This document shows, in pieces, positions 1 through 10,362 of a DNA stretch of 64,000 nucleotides. The number at the start of each line of letters is the position of its first letter. Within the stretch, counting starts at the first letter, position 1. Source of the DNA: Cryptomeria japonica (Eukaryota > Streptophyta > Pinopsida > Cupressales > Cupressaceae). The notes under the pieces were generated by a model, which saw only the letters and a list, made by a program, of their open reading frames with translations, was not told the origin of the DNA and searched no databases. The position numbers were made by a program, and so were the translations under genes. The stretch lies in NCBI RefSeq assembly GCF_030272615.1, contig NC_081406.1, forward strand, positions 211,642,997 to 211,706,996. The letters are read 5' to 3'.

Positions 1-942
1 GAAGTTGATAACACGACACAACCCACGTGAAAGATTTAATCGCTGTTTTGGCATGATTCAAGGAAGATTTTCTTGGGAATCAATGAAACACTTAGTAGAG
101 TATTTTTAGGATACAGATCAGATTTTCGTGATGAGTTATGCTCAACCAATAGTTGATATTGCATTGTAATTCATTTTAATGATCTATGATGATCTTTTGT
201 AATCTAATTGTAAATTCATGATGTAATTAGGTTTTGTGGTCGACCTAGTTGAGATAGCTATTTATGTTGACACAGTTGATGTTTATTGTGTCGTTGGTCT
301 TAGAGATTATGTTAAGCTGTCCAAGTGAAGTGTGAGATCTTCTTGAGAGTTTCTGAGTGTTGAGTATAACTAGATCTGATCAAGAAAGCAGAGAAGTGCA
401 AGTAAATAGATCATTTTCTTACTGTTGATCCCTAGTACTTGCAGCAAGTTAAATCCCTTAATCGGGTAGGTTCTAACAATCCTTAAACATTTAATTCTCC
501 TAACAGGGAAGCTCTCAAAAGAGTTTTAAATCCTCTTATGAGGTTGATCCTAACATATCATCAAGCTCCTAATCGGGTTGCAGGGAAAATCCCATAATTG
601 GGTGACTCCTAATAGGGTCCACTCTTAACCGGGCATATTGTAAGATCCTAACAGGGCACACTTCAAAAGAGTACAAATATTTGTGGGTGCCAACTCCCAC
701 CATGGTTTTTTCCCTATTTGGGTTTCCACATCAAAAACTTATGGTGTTCATGTGTGGAATGTTTTTCATGTGATGTTCTTGTTTATATTTCATTTCATGC
801 ATTATTTCTGAGACACTAGTTATTATGTTTTATTAGAGGCTACTGGTACTAATAAGAAGTTGTTTGAGAAAGTATTTGATCTTATTGATAAGGTTAATGA
901 GTTGGTAATTGATCAATTTTATATGATTAATTTGGTGGTGAA
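1..942 (+). repeat. 5' LTR of K, left piece
   Basis: This piece is collinear with 27473-28437 of the 3' LTR of K, with scattered substitutions. It contains the array of small CCTAA...GGG hairpin-like units (about 430-680) and the plant Copia LTR block around 'gtttccacatcaaaaactta'. It stops at 'ggtggtgaa', where element A begins. The last five bases (938-942, gtgaa) pair with 22023-22027 (atgaa) as an almost perfect target duplication. Confidence 0.9.
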
Positions 943-2382
943 TGATGGATAATGATGAACAACAAATACCCTAACTGGTACTGAGAGGGGGGGGGTGAAT
1001 CAGTACATACAAAAACTTCACCACAACTTATCAAGTTAAAAAAATGCTAACCTGTTGTCTTCATTACTAAACTTAACCATGACAATACTGGTTAAACACA
1101 GTAAGACTTCAGACAACTTAAACCTATAAAACTGGATGCTTCAAATATCACTCAATACTTGATAACTACTTCACCCATAAACATATGCATGAGATGTATC
1201 ACTGATATCATAACCATTAGCTCTACAAGCATAATTACCTAAACAAAGAATACTTAATCATCACATGAAAAATGCACAACTCATGACACACAATTTTTTC
1301 ACGTGGAAACCCAAATGGGAAAAACCACGGTGGGGATGAATACCCACAAGCTTGTTTTGAACTCTTTTGAAGTCCTATCTGTTAGGAGCCTAGTTCGGTT
1401 AAAGACTTTACAATAAGGTTTTGTTAGGAACCAATCGTGTTAAAGATCACTTGGTTAAGGGATGGCTATATACCCTGTTAAAGGTTGAAAACCTGCTAAA
1501 GGTTACCTTGCTAGAGGATTTAATGAACTCAATGAACTTGAGTCACCTGGTTATAGGTTTTACAATAAGCTTGTTAAAGCTACCTAGCAAAGGGATTTTC
1601 CTTTTGTTAAAATGGTTAGAAGACAATAGGTAAAATTTTGATCTAATAACAACACTATATGCTAAGGTAGATCCTTTTCAGTTCCTCTACTCTACAATCA
1701 CACTGTAGTTTTCACTCATTGGTCTGGAAAGTACCTCATCACTTAGATACACACACAAATTTTTGCCAACTCTTACAATAACAAACATCATCAACCTTAT
1801 AGACAACAATTAGGTTGGTAACATAAACCCTAAACCCTAAGTATTTAGGTTTACTATTACAAGCAGTTCAATCCTGACCATCCAAACACATTACATAGAA
1901 TGAAACAATCTCAAATAGATCATAAATCATTCTGCATCATCCATTCTTCAGCACACATAGAAATCAGTAACCCATCAAGCTTTCTTCTCATACCGCTAAG
2001 AAGAATGTTCATTCCCAAGGTAGACATTAGATGCAATCAATCTTCTTATGCAAAACCCTCAAGGAAATCCTTCACGTGCACAAAAGTAATGTGGCATCTC
2101 TATCTCATCATTATCTCTTAGCTAACTCATCACAAAATATCATCACTTGCATTGCACAATCTAGATTGCCAAACCGGAAACCCTAGAGCTGAGACTACCA
2201 ACCGATAGTCACACTTAGTGAAACCCTGATACTGGTTCACTACATCTCTTCATACTGATTCTCCAACTTGATCATCAATAAAAAATTCTTCCAATCTTCA
2301 TACTAGTTGACCTATACTTATTGACATCAATGATAACATATATTATTATCATATTATCATACTGGTTCATCATATGCCAACA
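943..2382 (-). repeat. 3' LTR of A
   Basis: This is a 1440-base LTR, starting 'tgatggataatg' and ending 'tgccaaca' on the plus strand. It matches 14581-15272 plus 21285-22022 once element C is removed. It contains the C-rich LTR end motif (as 'gagaggggggggg'), the hairpin-unit array (about 1370-1630) and two telomere-like heptamers near 1828 that are too few to mean a telomere. Confidence 0.9.
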
Positions 2383-2397
2383 ATCTTCCCCTTTGGC
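2383..2397 (-). other. Polypurine tract of A
   Basis: On the minus strand this reads GCCAAAGGGGAAGAT immediately before the LTR start TGTTGG. That is the usual plus-strand primer position in Copia elements. Confidence 0.8.
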
Positions 2398-2610
2398 ATT
2401 GATGACAATACTCAGTGTAGCATTGCAACTAAATACATCATAAACCAGTGCATCTAAAATATCTTCATCAGATATCTTCTCCCCTATCATACATCATAGA
2501 CAAGCTTCCATAGTCCACTATGTTGTTCCCCCTATGGAGTAGCATCCTTCAACACATCAATCCTAAAAGATTTGTCATTGTATTATCTGGCTGATGTAGA
2601 GCACACATCT
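2398..2610 (-). other. 3' untranslated spacer of A
   Basis: This is the stretch between the end of the A polyprotein and the polypurine tract. I see no gene in it. Confidence 0.6.
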
Positions 2611-4066
2611 TTAGTTTACTTCATGAAGGGGAAAAACCCCTAATTCACCTCTCAAATAGGTAAATGTAGTCTTTGGTAAGGGCTTAGTGAATATGTCTAC
2701 TAGCTACTCCTTACTGGAAACATGTTGTAATTCAACCTCTCTATTTTGAACCTTCTCTCTCAAGAAATGATACTTGAGCTCAATGTGCTTAGTTCTAGCA
2801 TGCAATACCGGATTCTTGGAAATATTGATTGCACTAGTATTGTAACAAAATATACTCACCGGTTCAGATATAGGTACTTTGAAACCATTCAATACATGTT
2901 TCATCCAAATTGCCTGAGTGTAGTTCATAAATGCTGCCACATACTCCGCTTTAGCTATAGATTGAGAAGTACATCTCTGCTTTTTACTTGTCCATGAGAC
3001 TAGTCTTCCACCAAGAAAGAATGCTCCACTGGTTATTCTTTTTTGGTTGTCCACGTTACATCCCCAATCTGCATCGATAAATACCTTAAGATTAAAATCA
3101 GTTTCAATAGTCATTTCAGTAGCAGAAGTTGGTTCGGTTGGTTCAACAGTTTTAAGTAGACTATTGATTATGCTAGGGAGATACCATTCATGAGCCATGG
3201 ATCTCCACAATGGATACCACAATCCATTATCAACTATCCCTTTCAAGTATCTAATAATCCTCTTGACTTCTACCAAGTGGGATTCTCTTGGACTTTTTTG
3301 AAAATGAGCTACTTTGCCCACTGCATGAGCAATATTTAGTCTATTGTGCACCACATAGTGCAGCTTACCAATCATTGACTGGTACTCCTTCTCATTCACC
3401 AACGCTAAATCATCTTCCTTAGTCAATTTACAGTCGGTCACCATCGGTGTACCAATTGGTTTGCTCTCCTCCATGCCAAAGGTCTTCAATACCTCTTTGA
3501 CATACTTGGACTGAGTAATAAAGATACCCTCTTTCATTTGCTGAATCTGTAGACCAATGATGAACTTTATCTCTCCAATGAGAGACATCTCAAACTCTTT
3601 CTTCATTTCATCTACAAATGCATGGCTCATTTCATCATCTCCTCCAAAGATTATGTTATCTACAAATACTTCACATATCAGAATCTGATCAGCTTCAGAT
3701 TTCAGGTAGATGTTGCTATCCTCACTTGTTCTCTGAAATCCTATCTTCATAAGATGAGAGTGTAAATGTTCATACCATGCCCTAGGTGCTTGTTTCAATC
3801 TATACAAGGTTTTGTGTAATCTACACACCATGTTACTATCTTCTGATAAGGAAAACCCATCTGGTTGCTCAATATACGCTTCCTCTTCTAGGATTCCATT
3901 CAAGAATGTAGACTTCACATCCATCTGGTAAACCTTAAATCCCTTGAATGCTGCAAATGCAAGTAGCATTCAAACTCCTTCTAGTCTAGCCATAGGAGAA
4001 AAGGTTTCTCCATAGTCTTCTCCCTCTCCCTGAGCATATCCCTTGCATACAAGTCTTGCCTTGTTT
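2611..4066 (-). pseudogene. A: reverse transcriptase (C-terminal part) and RNase H
   Basis: This is the C-terminal portion of a Copia polyprotein. From the insertion point of B it reads ...[21 protein letters not shown]..., then [13 protein letters not shown] and LKQAPRAWYEHL, all hallmarks of Copia reverse transcriptase, followed by an RNase H with DADWGCN, SIAKAEYVA and LHARTKHIELKYHFLRE. The frame ends near VDIFTKPLP at about 2611. The catalytic motif is VFVDNI where K has VFVDDI, so the second catalytic Asp is lost. In-frame stops occur at about 3970 (consistent with CGA to TGA) and near 2704. It is clearly a pseudogene. Confidence 0.9.
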
Positions 4067-4071
4067 CTTAC
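4067..4071. repeat. Target-site duplication of B, left copy
   Basis: CTTAC here is repeated perfectly at 11914-11918. Both copies lie in the same codon region of the A reverse transcriptase, so the reading resumes exactly across the insertion. Confidence 0.92.
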
Positions 4072-5663
4072 TGATGGGATGGGGTTTGGGATAGACTAGC
4101 CTAGTCTATGCTCTTGGATCCTTTCCTTGGATCACCTAGTGTTCTCTACACACCCTAGGGTCTCTAGGACTTCCCTTTGCTTGAGTAATCCCTTGACCAT
4201 GCCCAATCCACCCACCAATGAGTTGCAATGTTTCTCCTAAGGTCTCACCTACTCATGAGACTCAAACCCCTTACTATGGCTAATAAGGGCTAATATTGTT
4301 CCATGCCTTCCAAGGTCTTAGCAAGTTTGTTTTAGGTCTATTTCATGGTCTATCCACCCATTCATGAGCCCCCAAGAGGTTTCAAGATTCTAACCCCTTA
4401 CCGATTTCACAAATTTGGGTTTTTGCCTTCAAATAGGGCTACAAGGATTAGGATCAATTAGGCCTCCTAACCGGTCTTCTAGGGCTCCCTCTCACAAATG
4501 GTGCACAAACAACCCAATCTCCCAAAAAGGAATACCATTCTTTTGGCAAGGACTAAAGTATTTTCTAGGTTTTAGGCCTCCAAGTGTCTGTACATTGTCC
4601 TAGGTGGATTTTAAGGGTTTTAAGGGTTTTTGTGAAGGTTTTTAGGGTCTGCCTGGGTCACAGTGAGGGTTTTGTGTTTTAGCCACCTTGTTTGGATTAG
4701 TGGAGGCTCCTCCTTTAGACAAATGATGCTTCACTCACTCCTTTTCACTTCCTCTAAAGGATGCACTCTCCACTAAACAACCTTGCTCTCCAAGACCTCT
4801 GCACCAACAACCATTCCTAACCGGGCACTATCTAGTCTCACCTAGGAATGGGTCTTTTCTTGACCTCCTTGCATTTCTAAGGGCCCAGCTTGCATGGGAC
4901 TATAGTACAAGGTATTCACATCCATTCCCCATGGTTTCATGGTGGTTCCCTAATGGGGAATGGAGTTAAAACTTCATTTACTCAAACCGGTCCAAAACTA
5001 GACAGTAAGACTGCAACTTACAAATTATTTACAAACACACTCAACTGGTAAAAAAAAGCTAATATAATCACTCACAATGAAGATATATACACCAAAGAAG
5101 ATATTTCACATTGGTTTTCTTGCAAATCATTCCATTAGTTTTCTCGGTAACTTCATGCAATCTGACTGGTAACTCAAAACAGTCACAGTCAAGCTTTTCT
5201 TCCTTGGGCCGTACAATGTCTGACATCCAACCAATTAATTTAGGCTTTGAAAATACTTATACTACCCATACCTTGGTCAGTGTGCCAACATTAGGGCTCT
5301 CCACACACAACAAGGGTCTATGACCATTTTGGGTGGAAAAGTTGCTTGACAACTTTTAAAAGTTGTCATGCAACTTTTAAAAGTTGTCATGCAACTTTTG
5401 CATCTTTTGAGCAACTTTGTCATTATTTCTTTTGATGACTCCTAAGCATATTTTGGGATATCCTAAGGACATCAACATGCCAATAATTCCTAACACACAT
5501 TCTAGGCACACTCAACCTCTCCTGCACAAGAAATCATAACAAAACCACTAAGGACCTAAAACTAGGACCTAGTTTAGTACACATGAGCTCATGGCTCTTA
5601 TTCATGTACAATGGCTTCTAAAGAAGCATAACACCAGCAAGATGGAAGGGTGCTCCTATACCA
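4072..5663 (-). repeat. 3' LTR of B
   Basis: This 1592-base LTR begins 'tgatgggatgggg' and ends 'cctatacca' on the plus strand. It closely matches 10363-11913. It carries a 20-base perfect palindrome at 5348-5367 followed by a second partial copy (5371-5386) that is absent from the other LTR. It is followed by a purine tract (minus strand GTAGAGGGGGAGTA, 5664-5677). Confidence 0.9.
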
Positions 5664-5710
5664 TACTCCCCCTCTACACACAACTAATAAATAGAAGAAG
5701 AGATGAGATT

Positions 5711-5860
5711 CTAGTCTATTCCAAGTGTCTTGAACTTGCTCTCCTCCTCCCATGTAGCTTCAGACACTGATTGATCTGCCCATTTCACTAAATGCTCCAT
5801 GTAGACCTAGTGTCTAGTAGACTTCTTCACCCTTGATTCCAAGATCTCCTCTACTTTAGG
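5711..5860 (-). pseudogene. B: chromodomain behind integrase
   Basis: On the minus strand, in the same frame as the integrase but after a stop at about 5897, the translation gives VEEILESR, then after another stop VYMEHLVKWADQ and SEATWEEE, and ends at a stop at 5711. The VEEIL...LVKW...TWEEE pattern is that of a chromodomain. In chromoviruses this domain reads histone marks and steers integration. The aromatic residue usually just before VE is absent. Two in-frame stops break it, so it is easily missed by open-frame searches. Confidence 0.8.
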
Positions 5861-5896
5861 CCTCTTCACTTGATTCAAGGTGTTTACATCCAAGTC

Positions 5897-7015
5897 TTAT
5901 AACACCTTGGCTTGGTTCTCAGTCTGCTTTGCTATCTCTCCCTTGTACATTAGCAGATCAACAACATTAAAAACTAGTGAAATAGCTAATTTTGAAGGTA
6001 AATCAACCTTATAGGCATTCTCACCATATTTTTCTAGAATTTGACAAGGACCTACCCTCTTCATCTGTAGTTTGGTAGGCTTACCACTTTGCATCCTCGC
6101 TTTGCTCAAATGTACCATCACATAGTCACCTACCCTGAACTGAACTTCTCTCCTTTTGTCATCCACTTTAGCTTTCAATTTTTGTGTGGATTCAAGGATT
6201 GCCTTCTTAACTTTCTCTTGAACTTCCTTGATGGTTTGGGTGAAGTCCTCTACTTTCCCACTCTTCATCTCCAAAGTACCAAGGTCAATTAACTCACATA
6301 CTCCCCTTGGATGTCTACCATAGACAACCTCAAAGGGACTTCTTCCAGTATTCCTATTCACACTGTCATTATATGCATACTCTGCTTGAGAAATGATGAG
6401 GTCCCATGTCTGACCATATTCCTTAGTTAGACACCTCAACAAATTGCCTAACACCCTATTGATGACTTCAGTTTGACCATCTGCTTGTGGATGGTAAGCT
6501 GAGCTAAATGACAAGTTAGTTCCTAGTCTCCTCCATAATGTCTGCCAAAAATGACCCATGAACTTGTTGTCCCTGTCTGAAACAATGCTTAAAGGGAGTC
6601 CATGAATTCTAACAATCTCTTTGAAGAAGAGATGTGCAACATAGCTAGCAACATGTGTAGTCTTACATGGAATGAAATGACTCATTTTGGAAAATCTATC
6701 TACTACTACATAGATGTTGTCCATGCCTATTTTAGTCTTGGGAAGTCCTACTACAAATTCCATGCTTATACATTCCCAAGGTCTATTAGGAACCGGTAAT
6801 GGTTGATAGAGACCGGCATTGCTTGATCCCCCTTTTGCTCTTTGACACACTCCACATTGCTCTATATACCTCTTTACATCTCTTGGCAACTTTGGCCAAT
6901 AGTAGTACCTTTGTACTAAGTCTAGGGTCTTATTAATCCCAAAGTGTCCACTCAAACTACCATTATGCTTCTCTTGGATGAGGTTCTCCCTCATGGATCC
7001 TCTTGGTACACACAA
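5897..7015 (-). pseudogene. B: Gypsy integrase
   Basis: This is a 372-residue open stretch with the complete integrase plan. The zinc-binding part has HNGSLSGHFG and CGVCQ. The catalytic D,D-35-E core has VVVDRFSKMSHFIP (first Asp), IVSDRDNKF (second Asp) and DGQTEVINR (Glu). A GPY-like C-terminus reads VGDYVMVHLSKAR and RVGPCQILEKYGENAY. It inserts the double-stranded cDNA into the genome. The frame carries on into a chromodomain after a stop. It is continuous upstream with the RNase H region, of which it formed one polyprotein. Confidence 0.92.
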
Positions 7016-7621
7016 TCAGTTACCCTTAAACAAGAGACCATTTTGGAGAGTGTAATCTGCATACTCACCATGGAAATGGTTCTCAAACTCTTTGCAATCC
7101 TTGTAAGCCGATGAGAAGTCTTCATCTCCTTCATAGAGGTCTTTGAAACCTTCTATGCCTATGCTCTGCAACTGTAACTCTTGAATAGTCAACAACTTCC
7201 TTCTTAAGGCATCTGCCACCTTGTTAATTTTCCCCTTCTTATGGTTGATGGTGAAGGTGAAGGATTGGAGGTATTTCATCCATTTCAGATGTCTATTGCT
7301 AAGCTTTTCTTGAGTATTAATGTAACTCAATGCCTGATTGTCTGTGAACACCACAAATTCTTTTGGAAGTAGGTAATGCCTCCATTTCTTTAAAGACTGC
7401 ACTAATGCATACAACTCTAGGTCATAAGCTAATTACTTCTTCTTTTCTTCATTAAGCTTCTCACTAAAAAATGCCATAGGTCTTCCCTCTTGACTCAACA
7501 CACCACCTACTGCAATCCCACTTGCATCACACTCCAAAGTGAATAGCTTATCAAACGTAGGTAGGAGAAGGACAGGTTTTGTGGCTACTTATTTCTTCAA
7601 CAATTGAAATGCTTTGCCAAC
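7016..7621 (-). pseudogene. B: RNase H
   Basis: This is the Gypsy-type RNase H that follows the polymerase. The upstream part reads LECDASG and PMAFFSEKL. After a stop near 7430 come LYALVQSLKKWRHYLL, FTDNQALSYI, RHLKWMKYLQ and KINKVADALRR. These are the usual landmarks (Asp of ECDASG, FTDN, ADALSR). It degrades the RNA strand during cDNA synthesis. The segment is split by a stop from its neighbours but keeps their frame. Confidence 0.88.
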
Positions 7622-8399
7622 CTACTCTATCCATTTAAACTTAGTTTTAAGACCTCCTTTAATGGTGTCAAGGACTGGTGCACATATACCATTGCAATTC
7701 CTCACAAACTTCCTATAGAATTGAGCTAATCCATGGAAACTTCTAACTTCAGTCCCTGTTTTAGGTGCAGGCCAATCCAAGATTGCCTCCACTTTGCTTG
7801 GATCCATCTTCAAGGTTCCCTTAGACACCACAAATCCTAAGTAAACCAGCTCTTGCTTCAAGAAGTCACACTTCTCTAAGTTGATGGATAGCTTCTCCTC
7901 ATGCAACCTCTCTAAGACTAACCTCAAATGCTCAAGGTGCTCTTCTTTGGTTCTACTATAGATGAGGATGTCATCTAGGTACACTACCACAAATCTGCCT
8001 ATGAAATTCTTCAATACTTCATTCATCAACCTCATTAAGGTTCTTAGAGCATTGGTGAGTCCAAATGGCATCACAAGCCATTCATATAATCCCTCTATGG
8101 TTTTAAAAGTAGTCTTCCACTCATCACCCTCCTTAATTCTTATCTAGTGACAACCACTTTTAAGGTCTAGCTTGGTAAGATACATAGCCCCTCCTAAACA
8201 GTCCATTAGATCCTCTATTCTAGGAATAGGAAACCTATACCTTATGGTAATCCTATTAATTTATCTTGAGTCAATGCAAAGTCTCCACTTACCTCCTTTT
8301 TTTTTATGCTAGCACTACCGGGACTACACATGGGCTGATGCTCTTCTTAATTAGTCCTTGTTCTAATAACTCCTGCACTTGCCTTGCTGCCTCCTTATT
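7622..8399 (-). pseudogene. B: reverse transcriptase core
   Basis: On the minus strand the open part 7622-8074 begins at MPFGLTNAL and contains [12 protein letters not shown], whose YLDD is the catalytic motif and is intact. [19 protein letters not shown] and [15 protein letters not shown] follow. Upstream (8075-8399) the fingers region is readable (LDLKSG, EWKTTF) but broken by stops and by a T-run near 8299 that probably shifted the frame. It copies the element RNA into DNA. Confidence 0.9.
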
Positions 8400-8861
8400 C
8401 TAATCAGGTGTGAGCTTATATGAAGCCTTGTTAGGTAAGGATACATTGGGAACAAAGTCTATTTGATGGCTTATAAACCTTCTAGGTGGGAGTGTTGCAG
8501 GTGTTCCATCACTCACTATGTCCTTATACTCTTGCAACATTTGCTTTACCTCCTTGGGTATTTCTGCCTGCAACTTGCCTTCTTCCTCCTTTGGTTTCAC
8601 AAAGATGGCATACTTCACTATCTCCTCCTCATGTAGCAAGTTTAAAAACTCTTTACCGGTAGCCATTAAAACACTAGGTGTTCTTGAAGTTCCCTCTTCA
8701 TTCTCTATCAAAGACTGAATTTTGAAGGTCTTGTTTTCTTTCTTAAAGGAAATGGAGTTCTCCTCTCCATCATAGATCACCTTCCTATCAAATTTCCAGG
8801 GTCTTCCTAGTAACAGATGACATGCATCCATGGGCGACACATCACAAAGGACTTTGTCCAT
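8400..8861 (-). pseudogene. B: protease to reverse-transcriptase linker
   Basis: This 153-residue stretch continues from the protease. It includes DACHLLLGRPW, the conserved tail of the Gypsy protease domain. It ends in the start of the polymerase region with PPRRFISHQIDF, equivalent to the common 'hxIdl.pg' motif, and PNKASYKLTPD. A stop separates it from the core polymerase. Confidence 0.85.
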
Positions 8862-8891
8862 GTATCCTCCAATGGAAAACTCTACCCAAGT

Positions 8892-9467
8892 CTATTCATT
8901 GACCAACACACTCTGCTCATGATTCAACCATGTCACCTTGTATGGGTTAGTGTGGGGTATCCTTGTGAGTTTCAGCTTCCTAACTACCTCTTCTGATATG
9001 ATATTGTCAGTTGAGCCTGAATCAACTATCACCTTGCACACTTTACCAAGAATCTTGCATCTCACCCTAAACAATGTTCTCCTATGCTTAGGTTCACTCT
9101 TGACTGGCTGTCTTATCAAGACCCTATTGAACATCAGATTTTCTCCACTCTCTGATTCAATATGGTCCACCTCAGGTGTCTTGCTACTTGAAGAATCTTC
9201 ATGTGCATAAGCAACCCTCTTTCCACTATTTGATGATGTAGGTTTGTCAGGGCATCTATAAGCCGGGTGTCCCAATTGTCCACAATTGTAACACTTCATT
9301 GTTGCAAAGTAGGAGTTACCTCTGCCGATACCTCTACCCCTACTTGGTCCACCTTGTGCACCTCTTCCTCTAGAATGTCCTCCTCTAGGATTGGTTTCAA
9401 TGCCATACTCAGTCAGTTTGGCTTCTCCTTGGTTCCTTTGCTCATTTGTCTTGCTTTGGTAACCACC
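8892..9467 (-). pseudogene. B: gag C-terminus, zinc knuckle and protease
   Basis: The minus strand first shows a Gly/Arg-rich stretch (9300-9467, rich in GRG), then a CCHC zinc knuckle CYNCGQLGHPAYRC at about 9290-9250. The aspartic protease follows, with VIVDSGSTDNII, whose DSG triad is the catalytic site and is intact. The knuckle binds element RNA and the protease matures the polyprotein. The open stretch is 8892-9299. Confidence 0.9.
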
Positions 9468-10283
9468 TCAGTGATTCACTTGATCTCTACCACTGCCTCT
9501 ACCCCTGTTATTGGAGTCTCCTTTCCTTTTGTTCCTCTCTTCTACCTTGGTAGCAAGCTGATGACACTTCTGGATAGTAGTAGGAGTCCATAGGCTTATC
9601 TCCTCTTGAATGTTCCACTTTGGGCCGCTTAGATAGCTAGCCACCTTAATGGATTCATCTTCTTGGACTTTAGATCTTAGACATAGCTTTTGAAACTCTT
9701 CAGTGTAGGAGGCCACATCAAGATCCTTTTTCTTCAATCCTTGTCTCTTCTTATGAAGTTGGACTTCATAATCCTCTCGTAAGTAGTTCTCTTTTATCTT
9801 ACCCACCATAGCTTTCCAATTTGAAATAGGTAGCTTTCCCATACTAACTCTTTCTTCTTCCAGGTACTTCCACCATGTCAAAGCTACTCCCATTAATCTT
9901 GATTTGGCAACTTTAACCTTCTGAGCCTCTGTCACTCCTTCACACTCAAAGTGGTTTTCCATGCCCTCAATCCATTCCATAACAGTGTCTATGTCCATTC
10001 TTCCACTGAAATGTGGCAATCCTTCAAAGGCTTTGGTGTTCAAGGCCTTAATAGCCTTCACAAATGGTTTTTCATTGAACAAGGGATCTAGTTTAGGGAT
10101 AATGTCATCTATGTCTATAGTCTTCTTGCCTTTGTCCTTGGTGTCTTCATCCCAAGGTCCTTGTGTCCTCTGATCCACCACTTCCTGTAGTTTATCCCTT
10201 ATCTCACTCATAGCTTCTTCAAGGAGTCTATTTTTCTCCTTCTATTCTTCCACCTCTCTAGCCAGTTCTACATTAGTGACCAT
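9468..10283 (-). pseudogene. B: gag capsid region
   Basis: This is a retrotransposon gag domain of Gypsy type: PHFSGRMD, VMEWIEGMENHFE, KVKVAKSRLMGVALTWWKYL and VQLHKKRQGLKKKDLDVASYTEEFQKLC. It forms the capsid. The probable true start is the ATG at 10283, with one in-frame TAG before the ATG at 10211, because the upstream residues keep the frame and form a charged helix (MVTNVELAREVEE). It lies just inside the primer binding site, as expected. Confidence 0.88.
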
Positions 10284-10342
10284 TCTACTCTCCCCTACTG
10301 ATTCACTAGTATATAGAGACATACACAGTCCAACAAGTCTTT

Positions 10343-10362
10343 AACTTGCTTTGATACCAATC
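10343..10362 (-). other. Primer binding site of B
   Basis: The minus strand reads TTGGTATCAAAGCAAG immediately inside the LTR. It is close to the initiator-Met tRNA complement TGGTATCAGAGC. Confidence 0.85.

Noticed and set aside
1421-1633. Small ORF in the A LTR
   Set aside because: It lies across the hairpin-unit array of an LTR and is not kept open in the partner LTR at 15000-15250.
1825-1845. Telomere-like heptamers (aaaccctaaaccctaa)
   Set aside because: Only two units, placed inside the A LTR and repeated in worn form in its partner (about 21470), so this is ordinary LTR sequence.
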